Positions 45,929 to 55,046 of a stretch of 64,000 nt of DNA are shown here, one piece after another. The position numbers were made by a program, and so were the translations under genes. Each line of letters begins with the position of its first letter. Positions within the stretch are counted from its first letter, which is position 1. Origin of the DNA: an uncultured Bacteroidia bacterium (lineage in GTDB: Bacteria; Bacteroidota; Bacteroidia; Bacteroidales; UBA932). The stretch lies in the NCBI GenBank assembly GCA_902788175.1, contig CADAJF010000002.1, positions 36,479 through 100,478 on the forward strand. The letters are read 5' to 3'. Under the pieces are notes generated by a model. That model ran no database searches, was not told where the DNA came from, and worked only from the letters and a program-made list of their open reading frames with translations.

Positions 45929-46822
45929 CTATTCTTCTTTAATTCCATGAAGGTCGGGGAGTTCTCCCAGGCCGTAGCGGAAAAGGACCACTCCCGAAGC
46001 TTTGGAGCGCCTGACAAACATCCTGGCATCGTTCCTGATTTTCTGCGCGCTCATGGGAACCACCTGCGTGGTGTCGTTGTCTTCATATGTGGTGATGCCG
46101 GCCCATACCTTGGCGGGGGCACCCCGGGTGGCAAAATGATCGGCCGCCGAAAGGGCCCACTCGGCGCCGTGGGGACGATAAGAGTCGCAGTGGTAATAAA
46201 TCATGGGCATGAGGATGTCCAGATACTGCCCCATCTGTGAGGGGTCCTGCCCGTAATAGTGCTCGCTGTCCGGCTCCGGCATCAGGGCTGCCGACAGGAC
46301 AATCCGGGGATTCATGGCCCTCAGGGCCTCGCTGATCTGGCGGCAGAATTCCGTCACGCAGCCCGTAGCGGTGATTTCTTCGGAGGGATTATGCTTGTGG
46401 GCGGTGCCGCCGAAACGGATATAATCGAGGTGGATGCCGTCCACGCCCAGGCTCACATAATGCCTGGCCCGCCCGATAACCTCGTCAAAATATTCCTGTT
46501 TGTAGCGATTGTTCTCATCGTCAACAGGATTGATCCACTTGCCGTCTTTGTAGAAACACTGGAACCAGATGTGAACCTTCATTCCCTTCTGCCGGGCACG
46601 CCGGACGAAGGCCATGGTCGAATCTTCCCCGTGGTTTTTGAACGCCACCTCGTGAAGGATGATATTGCCGATATCCTTGGACGCCAGCGTGTCCAGATTC
46701 ACCTCGTTCATGTATTTGGACCACAGCCAGATTCCATTGGTATTGGTATCGGCTTCCGGGGTTCCGTGGGCACAGGACAGCACCATGGCCGCCAGTGACA
46801 GGGCTGCTAACAGTTTTTTCAT
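45929..46822 (-). CDS. GHL10-like putative glycoside hydrolase, lipoprotein
   Basis: A 297-residue lipoprotein (MKKLLAALSLAAMVLSC) made of one TIM-barrel-like domain: GIWLWSKY, GMKVHIWFQCFYKDGKWINP, VDGIHLDYIRFGGTAHKHN (acidic putative active site), SAALMPEPDSEHYYGQD, DILMPMIYYHCDSY and VVLFRYGLG at the end. It is a close paralog of the C-terminal part of the protein at 51018-52367. A GHL10 relative in E. coli, DigH, cleaves peptide-free peptidoglycan strands, which fits this operon. Gaps to both neighbours are 3 bp. Confidence 0.72.
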   Translation of the reverse strand: MKKLLAALSLAAMVLSCAHGTPEADTNTNGIWLWSKYMNEVNLDTLASKDIGNIILHEVAFKNHGEDSTMAFVRRARQKGMKVHIWFQCFYKDGKWINPVDDENNRYKQEYFDEVIGRARHYVSLGVDGIHLDYIRFGGTAHKHNPSEEITATGCVTEFCRQISEALRAMNPRIVLSAALMPEPDSEHYYGQDPSQMGQYLDILMPMIYYHCDSYRPHGAEWALSAADHFATRGAPAKVWAGITTYEDNDTTQVVPMSAQKIRNDARMFVRRSKASGVVLFRYGLGELPDLHGIKEE

Positions 46823-46825
46823 AAA

Positions 46826-47902
46826 TTAGAACTCAAGTTGATTGTAACGGCCGTTGAAGGTTTCCATTCCTTTCCACTTGGGGGTACCCCAGGTGGAGTC
46901 GTTGTTGGTAGGGTCGGCGATCCACCACTTCCCGTCTGCATAGATTTCGGGGATTACGTGTCCGGTCACGCTGGAATAATAGCACTGCCCGTGCAGGTAA
47001 CGGGCCGGAATTCCGCTGGCGCGGCACATGGCCACCGTGGCGTGGGTCAGGTCACAGCAGTTGCCGCCTTTGGCCTTGATGGTTCCCACGGCACCCTTCC
47101 TGGTATTCATGTAGTTTTCCCATTCCCATGCGTCGCGGGCGTACTTGTAGATGGCTTCGGCCTTCTGGCGGTCGGTGGCATCGGCGGGAAGGCCTTTGAT
47201 CGCTTCGTCCCGGGCGGCAATCACCACCGGGTCGTCAATGGGACAGTTGGAGACAGAACCCAGGTAGGAGGCGGGCCAGGCAGACACTTTTTCAGGAAGT
47301 ACGCCTTCGTTTTTTACAAAGTAGTTGAACACCCGGGTCAGGACCACCATGGAAGTTACCAGGTTCATCAGATTGTCGTGCCTGGTAACCACCATCGTAA
47401 GCTGCGGCATATAGCCTTCGGCCGAAGGATCCGTGGACGGGAAAGTGACATAGTTGGGCAGTTGATGCTCGCTGCGGGCAGGGTCCTGCGAATATGCCAG
47501 AAGCCTTTTTGCCAGATAGAAGACATGGGGCATGTCAATCTCGTCGGGATCGTAGGTGTTCCAGCGGTATTCGCTGCCGAAAGCCACGGGGAATGGATCC
47601 ACATCCTCCTCCTGCCAGGTGTCGGGATTAGCCTGGATCTTTTCCAGGAGCATGCAGGCCGCCAGGGTATATTTCCCCTTGGAGTAGGACAGACCCTCCA
47701 CATTCACCGTCACGGGAAGGGATCCGGTCTTCTCGAACTCGTCGTAGGCATCGGAAAGGGCCTGTGCAAAATGGCCGTTGTAGCTGTCCAGGGTGAACTT
47801 CGGCGGTTCCGGGTCGGGGTCTTTGTTCTCATTGTTCTTGCCACAGGTGCAGACGCAGGCGTTCACAATGGCAACGAGGGTAATTAAGACGTACTTTTTC
47901 AT
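46826..47902 (-). CDS. Transglutaminase-like peptidase with pseudomurein-binding-like repeats, lipoprotein
   Basis: A 358-residue lipoprotein (start 47902; MKKYVLITLVAIVNAC; ATG 47917 also possible). Three segments near 45-90, 125-170 and 186-220 carry the pattern of pseudomurein-binding repeats, a helix followed by LPxxVxV, for example YDEFEKTGSLPVTVNV, HQLPNYVTF and NYFVKNEGVLPEKVSAW. The C-terminal domain is transglutaminase-like with Cys282 (GGNCCDLTHA), His315 (TGHVIPE) and Asp330 (WIADPT). The same architecture is known from pseudomurein endoisopeptidases PeiW and PeiP of methanogen phages. I infer an isopeptidase acting on wall peptides; which wall is open. Confidence 0.68.
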   Translation of the reverse strand: MKKYVLITLVAIVNACVCTCGKNNENKDPDPEPPKFTLDSYNGHFAQALSDAYDEFEKTGSLPVTVNVEGLSYSKGKYTLAACMLLEKIQANPDTWQEEDVDPFPVAFGSEYRWNTYDPDEIDMPHVFYLAKRLLAYSQDPARSEHQLPNYVTFPSTDPSAEGYMPQLTMVVTRHDNLMNLVTSMVVLTRVFNYFVKNEGVLPEKVSAWPASYLGSVSNCPIDDPVVIAARDEAIKGLPADATDRQKAEAIYKYARDAWEWENYMNTRKGAVGTIKAKGGNCCDLTHATVAMCRASGIPARYLHGQCYYSSVTGHVIPEIYADGKWWIADPTNNDSTWGTPKWKGMETFNGRYNQLEF

Positions 47903-47958
47903 TGTTCCAGGTTTCATTGGCAGCGGAAGGGACGGTCAGGCCCCTCCCGCCGAAAAAC

Positions 47959-50900
47959 TTACTCGTCGCCGAACAGTTCGGTGCGGAAAATGGTATCGGC
48001 CGGAATGGCATCGGCCTTGTCCAGGTTGTTGTCAAGCATGTACTTGAAGAAGAAGGCGTAGGTGAGAAGACCACGCATGGAGCAGAAGCAGCCATAGTAG
48101 CCGTCCAGCTGGCCGCCGGAATAACCGCAGAGGTTGGTAATGGTCTGTCCGTGCTGGAAATTCAGGGAACGCATGGCCCAGTTGTCCAAAATGTCCAGCT
48201 TTACCTTGCAGTGCTCACCGTTGCCGTCGCTGCCCATCACGAGATGGCCGCCATTGCCGGGAGTCTCGTTGTAGGGGCTGGAGCCGAAATAGTATCCATG
48301 GGTCTCGGGGATGTCCGTTTCGCTCATGGCCCTGGCACCTCCTTCAAGGGGCGCGATGCTGTTCTTGCCATAATGCTCGGTGTCCAGGCCATCGTAGCCG
48401 CGCACCAGGAGGTAGCAGCGGAGGGCCGTTTCCCACATATCGGCGGTATTGTAACTCTTGTTGCCCACCGTGATGGTGGTGGTGGAAGGTACATAGTGCG
48501 CATTTTCCACGTTAAATTCACCGCCGTCGTAGTCTTCACCCTTGAGCATGTCTATGGTGCCGGTGGTGTTCTGCCAGATATCCAGAATCTTGACATACTC
48601 CTGGGCAAAGTCCTTTACGGTGTATTTCTTGGCAACGGAACCCTGGTTGTACAGGTCGAAGTCGAATTTCTGGTCCTTGAGGGCATCGTACACGTTCTCG
48701 TTGACATTGTTGTCCAGCAGATACTTGTAGATGCGCATCAGCACCAGCAGTTCGCGCATCGGGGAAATGAGACCCTCATAACCGTCAAGCTTCAAAGTGC
48801 TGCTGGAGGTACCGAACTGCTGGAAATTGCCGACATTGCCGAGAGGATTGTTCGAACCCACGGCAATGAAGGAACGGACTACGTGCCAGGAACCTACCTT
48901 CACCATGAAGTTCAGGTCTACGGTCTCTATGGGCGCTCCGTTGTAGGTGACCAGGTCTGAATCGGCGCCTTCATACCAAGGATAACCGCCCCACTTGTTG
49001 CCATCGCTGTGATTAGGCATGGGGGCTTCGCCGAAACTCTGGTTGTTTCCAAGGGTATAGGGCTTGTTGCGGTCGTCCATGGTGTTCAGGAAGGCCTCGC
49101 CTTCAATAGTTACCATGTTCAGGAGGCCGCGGATGGCGATTTCCCAGGCTTCGGAAGAGGTGTACTGCTTCCCGGCCACGTTAAGGACCCAGGGAGTATA
49201 TTTGTCATCGTACTGGTTCCCTTCGTGACTGTCATAGTCGCCGCCGGTTTTACCCACGGGGATGAAGTGTACATTCTCCCAGGCAGTACCCTTTTCAATG
49301 AGGTGCTCACTCTCGGATTCCACCGTACCGACGGTTGCCTCCCAGACCTGGAGACCGTTCACGAATTCCCGGGCGAACTCCTTCAGGCTGGCTTCGCTGG
49401 GTGCAATGTACTTGGACTGCCTTACATCAATCTCGATTCCGTCCACATTGCCGCCCTTGAGGACAATCTTTCCTTCGCGGGCTTCACCGGTGTTAGGCGT
49501 GGCCGAAACCATGACGGTGATGTCGCCTGCTGCGCCCGAGGAGGGATTGACCTGAATCCAGCCGTCGGAAGTGGTCATCGTCCAGGCGGCCTTGGAGGAG
49601 AAGGAATAGGAGACCCCGGAGCCGTCGGCGGGCAGGCTGATGCTGGTTTCCTTGACGTTGATATCCGGCATTTCCACGCCATAGAGGTCAGTGTCAAAGC
49701 GGACATTCTTCACGGCGTCGTAAACATTGTCGGTGATGTTGTTGTCCAGCAGATACTTGTAGAAGCGGGCGGCGATGAGCCACATACGCATGGCGCTCAC
49801 GAAACCGTTTACGCCTTCCTCGACGAATCCGTTGTCGGGGTCGCCGGGGAGGAAAATCTGGTAGTTGCCAATCTTGCCCAGGGCCTGCTGGCGGGTGAGG
49901 AACCAGGCCGCCGTGCGGACAATCAGATAAGGATCGAAGCTGGCGAGATTGATGGGGACACCGTCATTGGTGCTCTCGTACCAGGGATACTGGCCCCAAA
50001 TGTCATTTTCATCCACAGGGGGGATGGGATCCTTCAGGGAACCACCGTTAGCCAAGGTGTGAATCATGGTGTTGCGTTCCTGCTGGAAAGTGGAAGCACC
50101 TTCCTTGGTAATCAGGTTCATGATACCGCGCAGGGCGACGCCCCAGGTCTGTGCAGAGCTGTAAGTCTTGCCGTCGATGGTGACGGTGAAATAGGGCTGG
50201 TACTTGGCATCGTACTGGTCCACGCCGTCGGAATAGCCACCGCTCCAGGGAATGGGAACGAAGTGGACGTCCTGCCAGGCCGAGTTGTTGTCCGTGCAGT
50301 GGGAACCGTCCGCGCTGACCGTACCCACCGTCTTCTCCCAGATGTCCAGGATACCGACAAACTGCTGCGCAAAGCCCTTGAGGGTGGCGGCAGAGGAGAG
50401 GTATTCCGTAGAGATGCTCTTGGGGAAGGAAGCGCCGCTCTTGTAGGCGGCAAGGGCACGGAGCATGGTTACCGTAAGACGGTTGGTGGAGAAAGCCAGG
50501 GCGGAGGAACCGGCGCGGGTCACCAGGGTCTGGTTGGGAACGGTGAGTTTCTCTTCCATTGTCGCGACAAAACGCTTGGCAAGGTCTGCAAGGTCTTCTG
50601 TCCCTTCGCTGATTTTGCCGCCTCCGGTGACGGCGATCTCCTTCTGGTCATAGCTGTCGCGGTCGGGGTGATCGGCTGCCTTGAAGCCTTTGACCTTGAT
50701 TTCGCTCTTGTCGGAGGCCGCAATGGCAACCACCAGCCGGGCAAGAGCTTCCTGGTACTGGGGAAGCGTGAGCTTCGCACTTCCCACCGTCAGATCGCCG
50801 GGAATCAGATTGTCTTCTTCCCAGGCGGCATACGCAGAAGCCGCGGCATTCACCAGTTCGGCCTGCGCAAGGGTGGCAACTGTTTTCTCATCGGGCCCGA

Positions 50901-50979
50901 CGTCTTCCTTATTTTTACAGGAGACCAGGAGAGCGAGAGTCGTCAGAGTCGCCACGGCGTACCATAATAACTTTTTCAT
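47959..50979 (-). CDS. Large repeat lipoprotein with pseudomurein-binding-like repeats and a BACON domain
   Basis: A 1006-residue lipoprotein (start 50979, MKKLLWYAVATLTTLALLVSC). It has many helical repeats of the kind AAASAYAAWEEDNLIPGDLTVGSAKLTLPQYQEALARLV and FAQQFVGILDIWEKTVGTV...VTIDGKTYSSAQTWGVALRGIMNLI; the second type occurs three times (near 210, 535 and 805). A BACON-like beta domain sits about 450-520. No catalytic site is visible. I infer a surface protein that binds cell-wall polymer for the enzymes around it. The next gene, the transglutaminase-like protein, carries shorter versions of the same repeat. Confidence 0.6.
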   Translation of the reverse strand: MKKLLWYAVATLTTLALLVSCKNKEDVGPDEKTVATLAQAELVNAAASAYAAWEEDNLIPGDLTVGSAKLTLPQYQEALARLVVAIAASDKSEIKVKGFKAADHPDRDSYDQKEIAVTGGGKISEGTEDLADLAKRFVATMEEKLTVPNQTLVTRAGSSALAFSTNRLTVTMLRALAAYKSGASFPKSISTEYLSSAATLKGFAQQFVGILDIWEKTVGTVSADGSHCTDNNSAWQDVHFVPIPWSGGYSDGVDQYDAKYQPYFTVTIDGKTYSSAQTWGVALRGIMNLITKEGASTFQQERNTMIHTLANGGSLKDPIPPVDENDIWGQYPWYESTNDGVPINLASFDPYLIVRTAAWFLTRQQALGKIGNYQIFLPGDPDNGFVEEGVNGFVSAMRMWLIAARFYKYLLDNNITDNVYDAVKNVRFDTDLYGVEMPDINVKETSISLPADGSGVSYSFSSKAAWTMTTSDGWIQVNPSSGAAGDITVMVSATPNTGEAREGKIVLKGGNVDGIEIDVRQSKYIAPSEASLKEFAREFVNGLQVWEATVGTVESESEHLIEKGTAWENVHFIPVGKTGGDYDSHEGNQYDDKYTPWVLNVAGKQYTSSEAWEIAIRGLLNMVTIEGEAFLNTMDDRNKPYTLGNNQSFGEAPMPNHSDGNKWGGYPWYEGADSDLVTYNGAPIETVDLNFMVKVGSWHVVRSFIAVGSNNPLGNVGNFQQFGTSSSTLKLDGYEGLISPMRELLVLMRIYKYLLDNNVNENVYDALKDQKFDFDLYNQGSVAKKYTVKDFAQEYVKILDIWQNTTGTIDMLKGEDYDGGEFNVENAHYVPSTTTITVGNKSYNTADMWETALRCYLLVRGYDGLDTEHYGKNSIAPLEGGARAMSETDIPETHGYYFGSSPYNETPGNGGHLVMGSDGNGEHCKVKLDILDNWAMRSLNFQHGQTITNLCGYSGGQLDGYYGCFCSMRGLLTYAFFFKYMLDNNLDKADAIPADTIFRTELFGDE

Positions 50980-51017
50980 TGGCATTTGTGTTAGTTTGGG
51001 TTAATGTATCAATATTT

Positions 51018-52367
51018 TCAATTTATATCCGTCACATCGGGAAACGTACCCAGGCCATAGCGGAACAGGACAAGCCCTTTGGACCTGGAGTCCATGAACA
51101 CGTCTATGTCTTTGCGGAGGGCTTCGGCACTCATTCCCTTCACGCCGGAATCGTCGGTCCCGGTGTAGGTGGTGATGCCGGCCCAGACCTCGGCGGCTGC
51201 ACTGTTGTCGGCGAACCAGTTCACAATGTCCTTGCAGCCGGAATCTCCCCAGCCATAGGAATAACGGTAGGCCATGGGCATGAGAATGTGGATGTACTTG
51301 CCCATCTCGGAGGGGACCTGTCCGTAATAGTACTGGCTGTTCTTTTCCGGCATCAGGGCGGCACTGGTCACCAGGCCTTCCTCGTACGAATCCGTGATTT
51401 CCCTGATTTCGCGGCAGCAACGGTTCACTGCCCCAATGGAATTGACATCGGCCGATACGTTGTGCTTATGGGCGGTGCCGCCGAAACGGATGTAGTCCAG
51501 GTGCAGGCCCTTCACCCCGTATTCCTCAATGTACATGCGGGCATGTTCGCGGATATCGGCATACAGGTCTTCCCGGTAGCACTTGTTCTCGTCGTCCACG
51601 GGACTTACCCAGCCTCCCTTGAAAAAACACTGCATCCAGGCATGCACGATGATGCCCAGTTCCTCGCACTTCTCCAGGAAAGGGATGGTGTTCCGCCTGT
51701 TCACGGACTCAAAAGCCACAAAGTTCAGGAGAATATGGTCATAGCCCTGTTCCTTGAGTTTTTTGAGTTTGGCGGCATCGCCGGCCATCATGTCCGACAC
51801 GTGCGAACTCCAGGCCCAGACCGCGTTCCTGTGGTAGTCTTCCAGGGAAAAAATCCTGTTCTCCTGTGCGAGGGAATTGTAGGTGAGGTTCCGCCAGGAG
51901 TTCCCTCCGTCCGGAATGCGCTGATAACTGCCCCGGGGATAGGCTGCGGCAGGAGTCTCCAAGGATTTGTCCCGGCAGAACTCATCCACCGTCCCGTCTT
52001 TCACGCCCAGGCGGAGCACGAAATCGCTGGCCGATGAAACGCCCGTCACCAGGCTTTCGTCCGCAGTGCTGAGGATAAGCCGCTCACCGGCACCCAGATG
52101 GGCTCCGGAGGCCGCCTTCCAGATGCTCTGGTCCGTGAAATACTCGTCCGTGACATACAATTGAAGCCCTTCCAGGGAAATCGCAGCCCCGGTCGTGTTC
52201 AGGAGTTCCACCCACGTTTGTGCATCGGGAATTTCATCATGTGCAGCAATCTCGTTGATAACCAAGCCCTTGAACGGAGTCATGTCCGTCCCCTCCTCAG
52301 GCGTATCCTTTTTCCCGCAGGCTAGGGCCAGCGGAAGCAAAACAACTATGGGAAGGATTCTTTTCAT
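51018..52367 (-). CDS. Lamin-tail domain plus GHL10-like putative glycoside hydrolase, lipoprotein
   Basis: A 449-residue lipoprotein (MKRILPIVVLLPLALAC). Residues about 30-165 form a lamin-tail-like beta domain (LVINEIAAHDEIPDAQTWVELLNTTG... YQRIPDGGNSW), often an adhesive module. Residues 175-449 form a GHL10-like barrel: GIIVHAWMQCFFKGGWVSP, VKGLHLDYIRFGGTAHKHN, SAALMPEKNSQYYYGQ, HILMPMAYRYSYG and VLFRYGLG. This half closely matches the protein at 45929-46822. It overlaps murQ by 4 bp. The joint presence of two near copies in one operon suggests division of labour on one glycan. Confidence 0.72.
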   Translation of the reverse strand: MKRILPIVVLLPLALACGKKDTPEEGTDMTPFKGLVINEIAAHDEIPDAQTWVELLNTTGAAISLEGLQLYVTDEYFTDQSIWKAASGAHLGAGERLILSTADESLVTGVSSASDFVLRLGVKDGTVDEFCRDKSLETPAAAYPRGSYQRIPDGGNSWRNLTYNSLAQENRIFSLEDYHRNAVWAWSSHVSDMMAGDAAKLKKLKEQGYDHILLNFVAFESVNRRNTIPFLEKCEELGIIVHAWMQCFFKGGWVSPVDDENKCYREDLYADIREHARMYIEEYGVKGLHLDYIRFGGTAHKHNVSADVNSIGAVNRCCREIREITDSYEEGLVTSAALMPEKNSQYYYGQVPSEMGKYIHILMPMAYRYSYGWGDSGCKDIVNWFADNSAAAEVWAGITTYTGTDDSGVKGMSAEALRKDIDVFMDSRSKGLVLFRYGLGTFPDVTDIN

Positions 52368-53194
52368 TGGATGACGCCGGTTTCACGGAGATAGTTTTCC
52401 GCCTTCTTGAGGCCACCGCACTTTTTGATGGTTTCTTCACAGAATTCGTAAGAAAGGGAAGGATTGCGCTCTACCATGGTACGGGTGAGACGGTCCACCA
52501 CTTTGTTGTTGATGAGGTTGGCACAGACCATGCGGTTGCCCTCCACCCGTCCCAGGCGCACCATCAGGGTGGTACTGATCATGTCGCAAAGCAATTTCTG
52601 TGAAGTTCCGGACTTCATCCGGGTGCTTCCGGTGATGAATTCGGGACCGGTGATAATCTCGACGGGATAGTCCACATAGTCGGAAATGGGGCTGCCGGGA
52701 TTGTTGCAGATGCTTCCGCAGGGAATTCCATGTTCCTTGCAGGCCTTCATGGCCGCCAGCACATACGGGGTGTTGCCACTGGCCGAAATCCCTACCACAA
52801 TATCGTTGGAGGTAATATGGTGCTTCTCGCTGAGGGTTCTCCAGCCTTCATCCACGTCGTCCTCCGCCTCTTCCAGGTCCAGGACCAGATTCTCGTTTCC
52901 TCCGGCCAGCACAGCCTGCCAGATTTCGGGATCCACGCCGTAAGTATTGGGAACTTCGAGGACATCCAGCACGCCGAGTTTTCCTCCGGTGCCGGCGCCC
53001 AGCCAGAAAAAGCGGCCGCCCGCGCGGAGACGTTCTTCAATCGCAGTAACAAGTTTTTCGATGGCCGGAAGTACTGCTTCTATCGCCAAGGGAACCTTTT
53101 TATCCTCCTGATTGATATAGCACAGCAACTCAGCCACAGACTTCTTCTCCAGGTGATCGTAGAGGGAAGGTTGTTCTGTAAGTCTTAAAGCCAT
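52364..53194 (-). CDS. murQ: N-acetylmuramic acid 6-phosphate etherase-like protein (MurQ family)
   Basis: A 276-residue SIS-domain protein. MurQ removes D-lactate from MurNAc-6-phosphate, leaving GlcNAc-6-phosphate. Family marks are TEQPSLYDHLEKKSV, GISASGNTPYVLAA and GPEFITGSTRMKSGTSQKLLCDMISTTLMVRLGRV. The active-site loop is unusual: GAGTGGKLGVLDVLEVPNTYG, where MurQ normally has GTSGRLGVLDASECPPTFG; the catalytic Glu and the AEDD pair are kept. The enzyme is thus likely active, perhaps with altered substrate preference. It starts 13 bp after a GH20 gene and overlaps the next gene by 4 bp. Confidence 0.85.
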   Translation of the reverse strand: MALRLTEQPSLYDHLEKKSVAELLCYINQEDKKVPLAIEAVLPAIEKLVTAIEERLRAGGRFFWLGAGTGGKLGVLDVLEVPNTYGVDPEIWQAVLAGGNENLVLDLEEAEDDVDEGWRTLSEKHHITSNDIVVGISASGNTPYVLAAMKACKEHGIPCGSICNNPGSPISDYVDYPVEIITGPEFITGSTRMKSGTSQKLLCDMISTTLMVRLGRVEGNRMVCANLINNKVVDRLTRTMVERNPSLSYEFCEETIKKCGGLKKAENYLRETGVIQ

Positions 53195-53207
53195 GGTTCA
53201 GATATAG

Positions 53208-55046
53208 TTAAAATTTTTTGTATGTAGTTTTTCCTATCTTCTTGTCCGAACGGAAAGCGGCGGCGGCCACCTCCTGGCTCCGGTTGATTACAAAGGGAAG
53301 AGAGTATTCCTCCGACGCGGCTGTAGGTTCGCTTCCATCCAGCGTATAGCGGATGACGGCATCCGGGGCATCGACGCTGATGCTGACCACCTTGCTGTAC
53401 TCCGTGTCCTTATGCAGCTGGATAAGGGGATCGAAGAAGGCCTTGCAGTATCCCACATCCAAACGGTCCAGCCTGCCCAGGTGGGCTTCCAGCCGGCGGG
53501 TGAAGCCGTCCCAGTCCTTGGGGGCGCTGCTCCAGCCGCTCTCGGCGATGGCGCACATGCGGGGCCAGGCCATGTATTCCACGCGCTCGGGCGTGGGCAT
53601 ATACTCGGTCCAGACGCAACCCTCCACACCCATGATGTAACCGGCCTCTTCCGAGGTAAGTACCTCGGGAACAGGATTGTACTCGTACATGGTCTTCAGG
53701 AGGGTGGGGCCTCCCATCGCCAGCGGTTCGGATTCGGGGTCGGCCTGCCAGTAATCCAGGTAATACTTGGGATAGGGTGCCATTACCACATAATGATGCT
53801 GGCGGGCCGCCTTGATGCCGCCTTCCTCTCCCAGCCACGACATCACCGCCGCATTGGGAGCCAGCCCTCCCTGAAGGATTTCGTCCCAGCCGATGATGTC
53901 ACGGCCTTTGGAATTGATGTATCGCTCCATCCGGCTGATAAACCAGCTTTGGAGCTCGTACTCGTCCTTCAGGCCCTCCTTTTTGATGAGCGCCTGACAA
54001 TGAGAACACTGTTTCCAGCTGGTCTTGGGACACTCGTCTCCCCCGATGTGTATGAGTTTGGAGGGGAAAAGTTCGAAGACCTCGTCCATGACATCTTCCA
54101 GGAAGCGGAATGTCTCTTCCTTGGGGCAGTAAACCTGTTTGAAGATACCCCAGCGGGTGGCCGTCTCATAATGGTCTTCCAGCCCGCAGCTGAGCTCCGG
54201 ATAGCAGGCGATGGCTGCCAGGGCGTGACCCGGCATCTCGATTTCCGGGATAACCGTCACATACCGTTCGGCCGCATAGGCCACAATTTCCTTCACCTGC
54301 TCCTGGGTGTAATAGCCGCCATAGGGCTTCCCGTCATATATGCCGGAAGACAGCGAGCCGATGACGGTTTCCTTGCGCCACTGTCCCTTCTCCGTAAGGA
54401 GGGGATACTTCTTGATTTCCAGCCGCCAGCCCTGGTCTTCGGTCAGGTGCCAGTGGAAGCGGTTCACCTTGTGATGGGCCATCACGTCGATATACTTCTT
54501 AAGGAAATCCACGCTGAAAAAATGCAGGCAGCAATCCAGGTGCATCCCCCGGTAAGGGAAGCGGGGGGCGTCGTCAATGCGGCAGCAGGGCACCTCCCAT
54601 TTCACACCACGCTGGCGGGAAGGGGCAAAAACCTCCGCCGGCAGCAACTGCAAAAGGGTCTGGACGGCGTAAAAGGCGCCGGAGGGCGTTCCGTAGTCGA
54701 TAACGATGCGCTGAGGCTCCACGCGAAGTTCGTAGGCCTCTTCCGGAAGGCCGGCATTCATGAAATACACGGTTCCCGGCTGGTTCTTCTCCCGGGTAAA
54801 TGAAAGGTTTATCCCGGCGGCAGAAGCGAGCCGGTCCGTCAGGAACGCTGTAATCCTGTGGAGCTCGGGAGTATCCTCGTCCAGGAAGATTTTTACCTCC
54901 GAGGAAAAAAAGAAACTGCCCTCATCCCTGTCCACGTGGGAAGGGACAGGAACCAGGTTTACAGCAAGGGGAGCCATATCCTTTTTGGCGGTGCAGGAAA
55001 TCAAGAGGGCGCCCAGGGCCACTAGGTATGCGAAGCAGCGTTTCAT
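53208..55046 (-). CDS. GH20 beta-N-acetylhexosaminidase, lipoprotein
   Basis: A 612-residue exo-enzyme with lipobox signal MKRCFAYLVALGALLISC. The N-terminal GH20b domain (about 28-150) leads into the barrel: YRGMHLDCCLHFFS, FHWHLTEDQGWRLEIKKYP, PEIEMPGHALAAIACYPELSC and the catalytic pair IHIGGDECPK. A C-terminal beta domain (TLDGSEPTAASEEY) resembles the FN3-like domain common in these proteins. It would release terminal beta-GlcNAc or GalNAc through substrate-assisted catalysis. It follows the second GH20 gene directly, and murQ comes next. Confidence 0.93.
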   Translation of the reverse strand: MKRCFAYLVALGALLISCTAKKDMAPLAVNLVPVPSHVDRDEGSFFFSSEVKIFLDEDTPELHRITAFLTDRLASAAGINLSFTREKNQPGTVYFMNAGLPEEAYELRVEPQRIVIDYGTPSGAFYAVQTLLQLLPAEVFAPSRQRGVKWEVPCCRIDDAPRFPYRGMHLDCCLHFFSVDFLKKYIDVMAHHKVNRFHWHLTEDQGWRLEIKKYPLLTEKGQWRKETVIGSLSSGIYDGKPYGGYYTQEQVKEIVAYAAERYVTVIPEIEMPGHALAAIACYPELSCGLEDHYETATRWGIFKQVYCPKEETFRFLEDVMDEVFELFPSKLIHIGGDECPKTSWKQCSHCQALIKKEGLKDEYELQSWFISRMERYINSKGRDIIGWDEILQGGLAPNAAVMSWLGEEGGIKAARQHHYVVMAPYPKYYLDYWQADPESEPLAMGGPTLLKTMYEYNPVPEVLTSEEAGYIMGVEGCVWTEYMPTPERVEYMAWPRMCAIAESGWSSAPKDWDGFTRRLEAHLGRLDRLDVGYCKAFFDPLIQLHKDTEYSKVVSISVDAPDAVIRYTLDGSEPTAASEEYSLPFVINRSQEVAAAAFRSDKKIGKTTYKKF

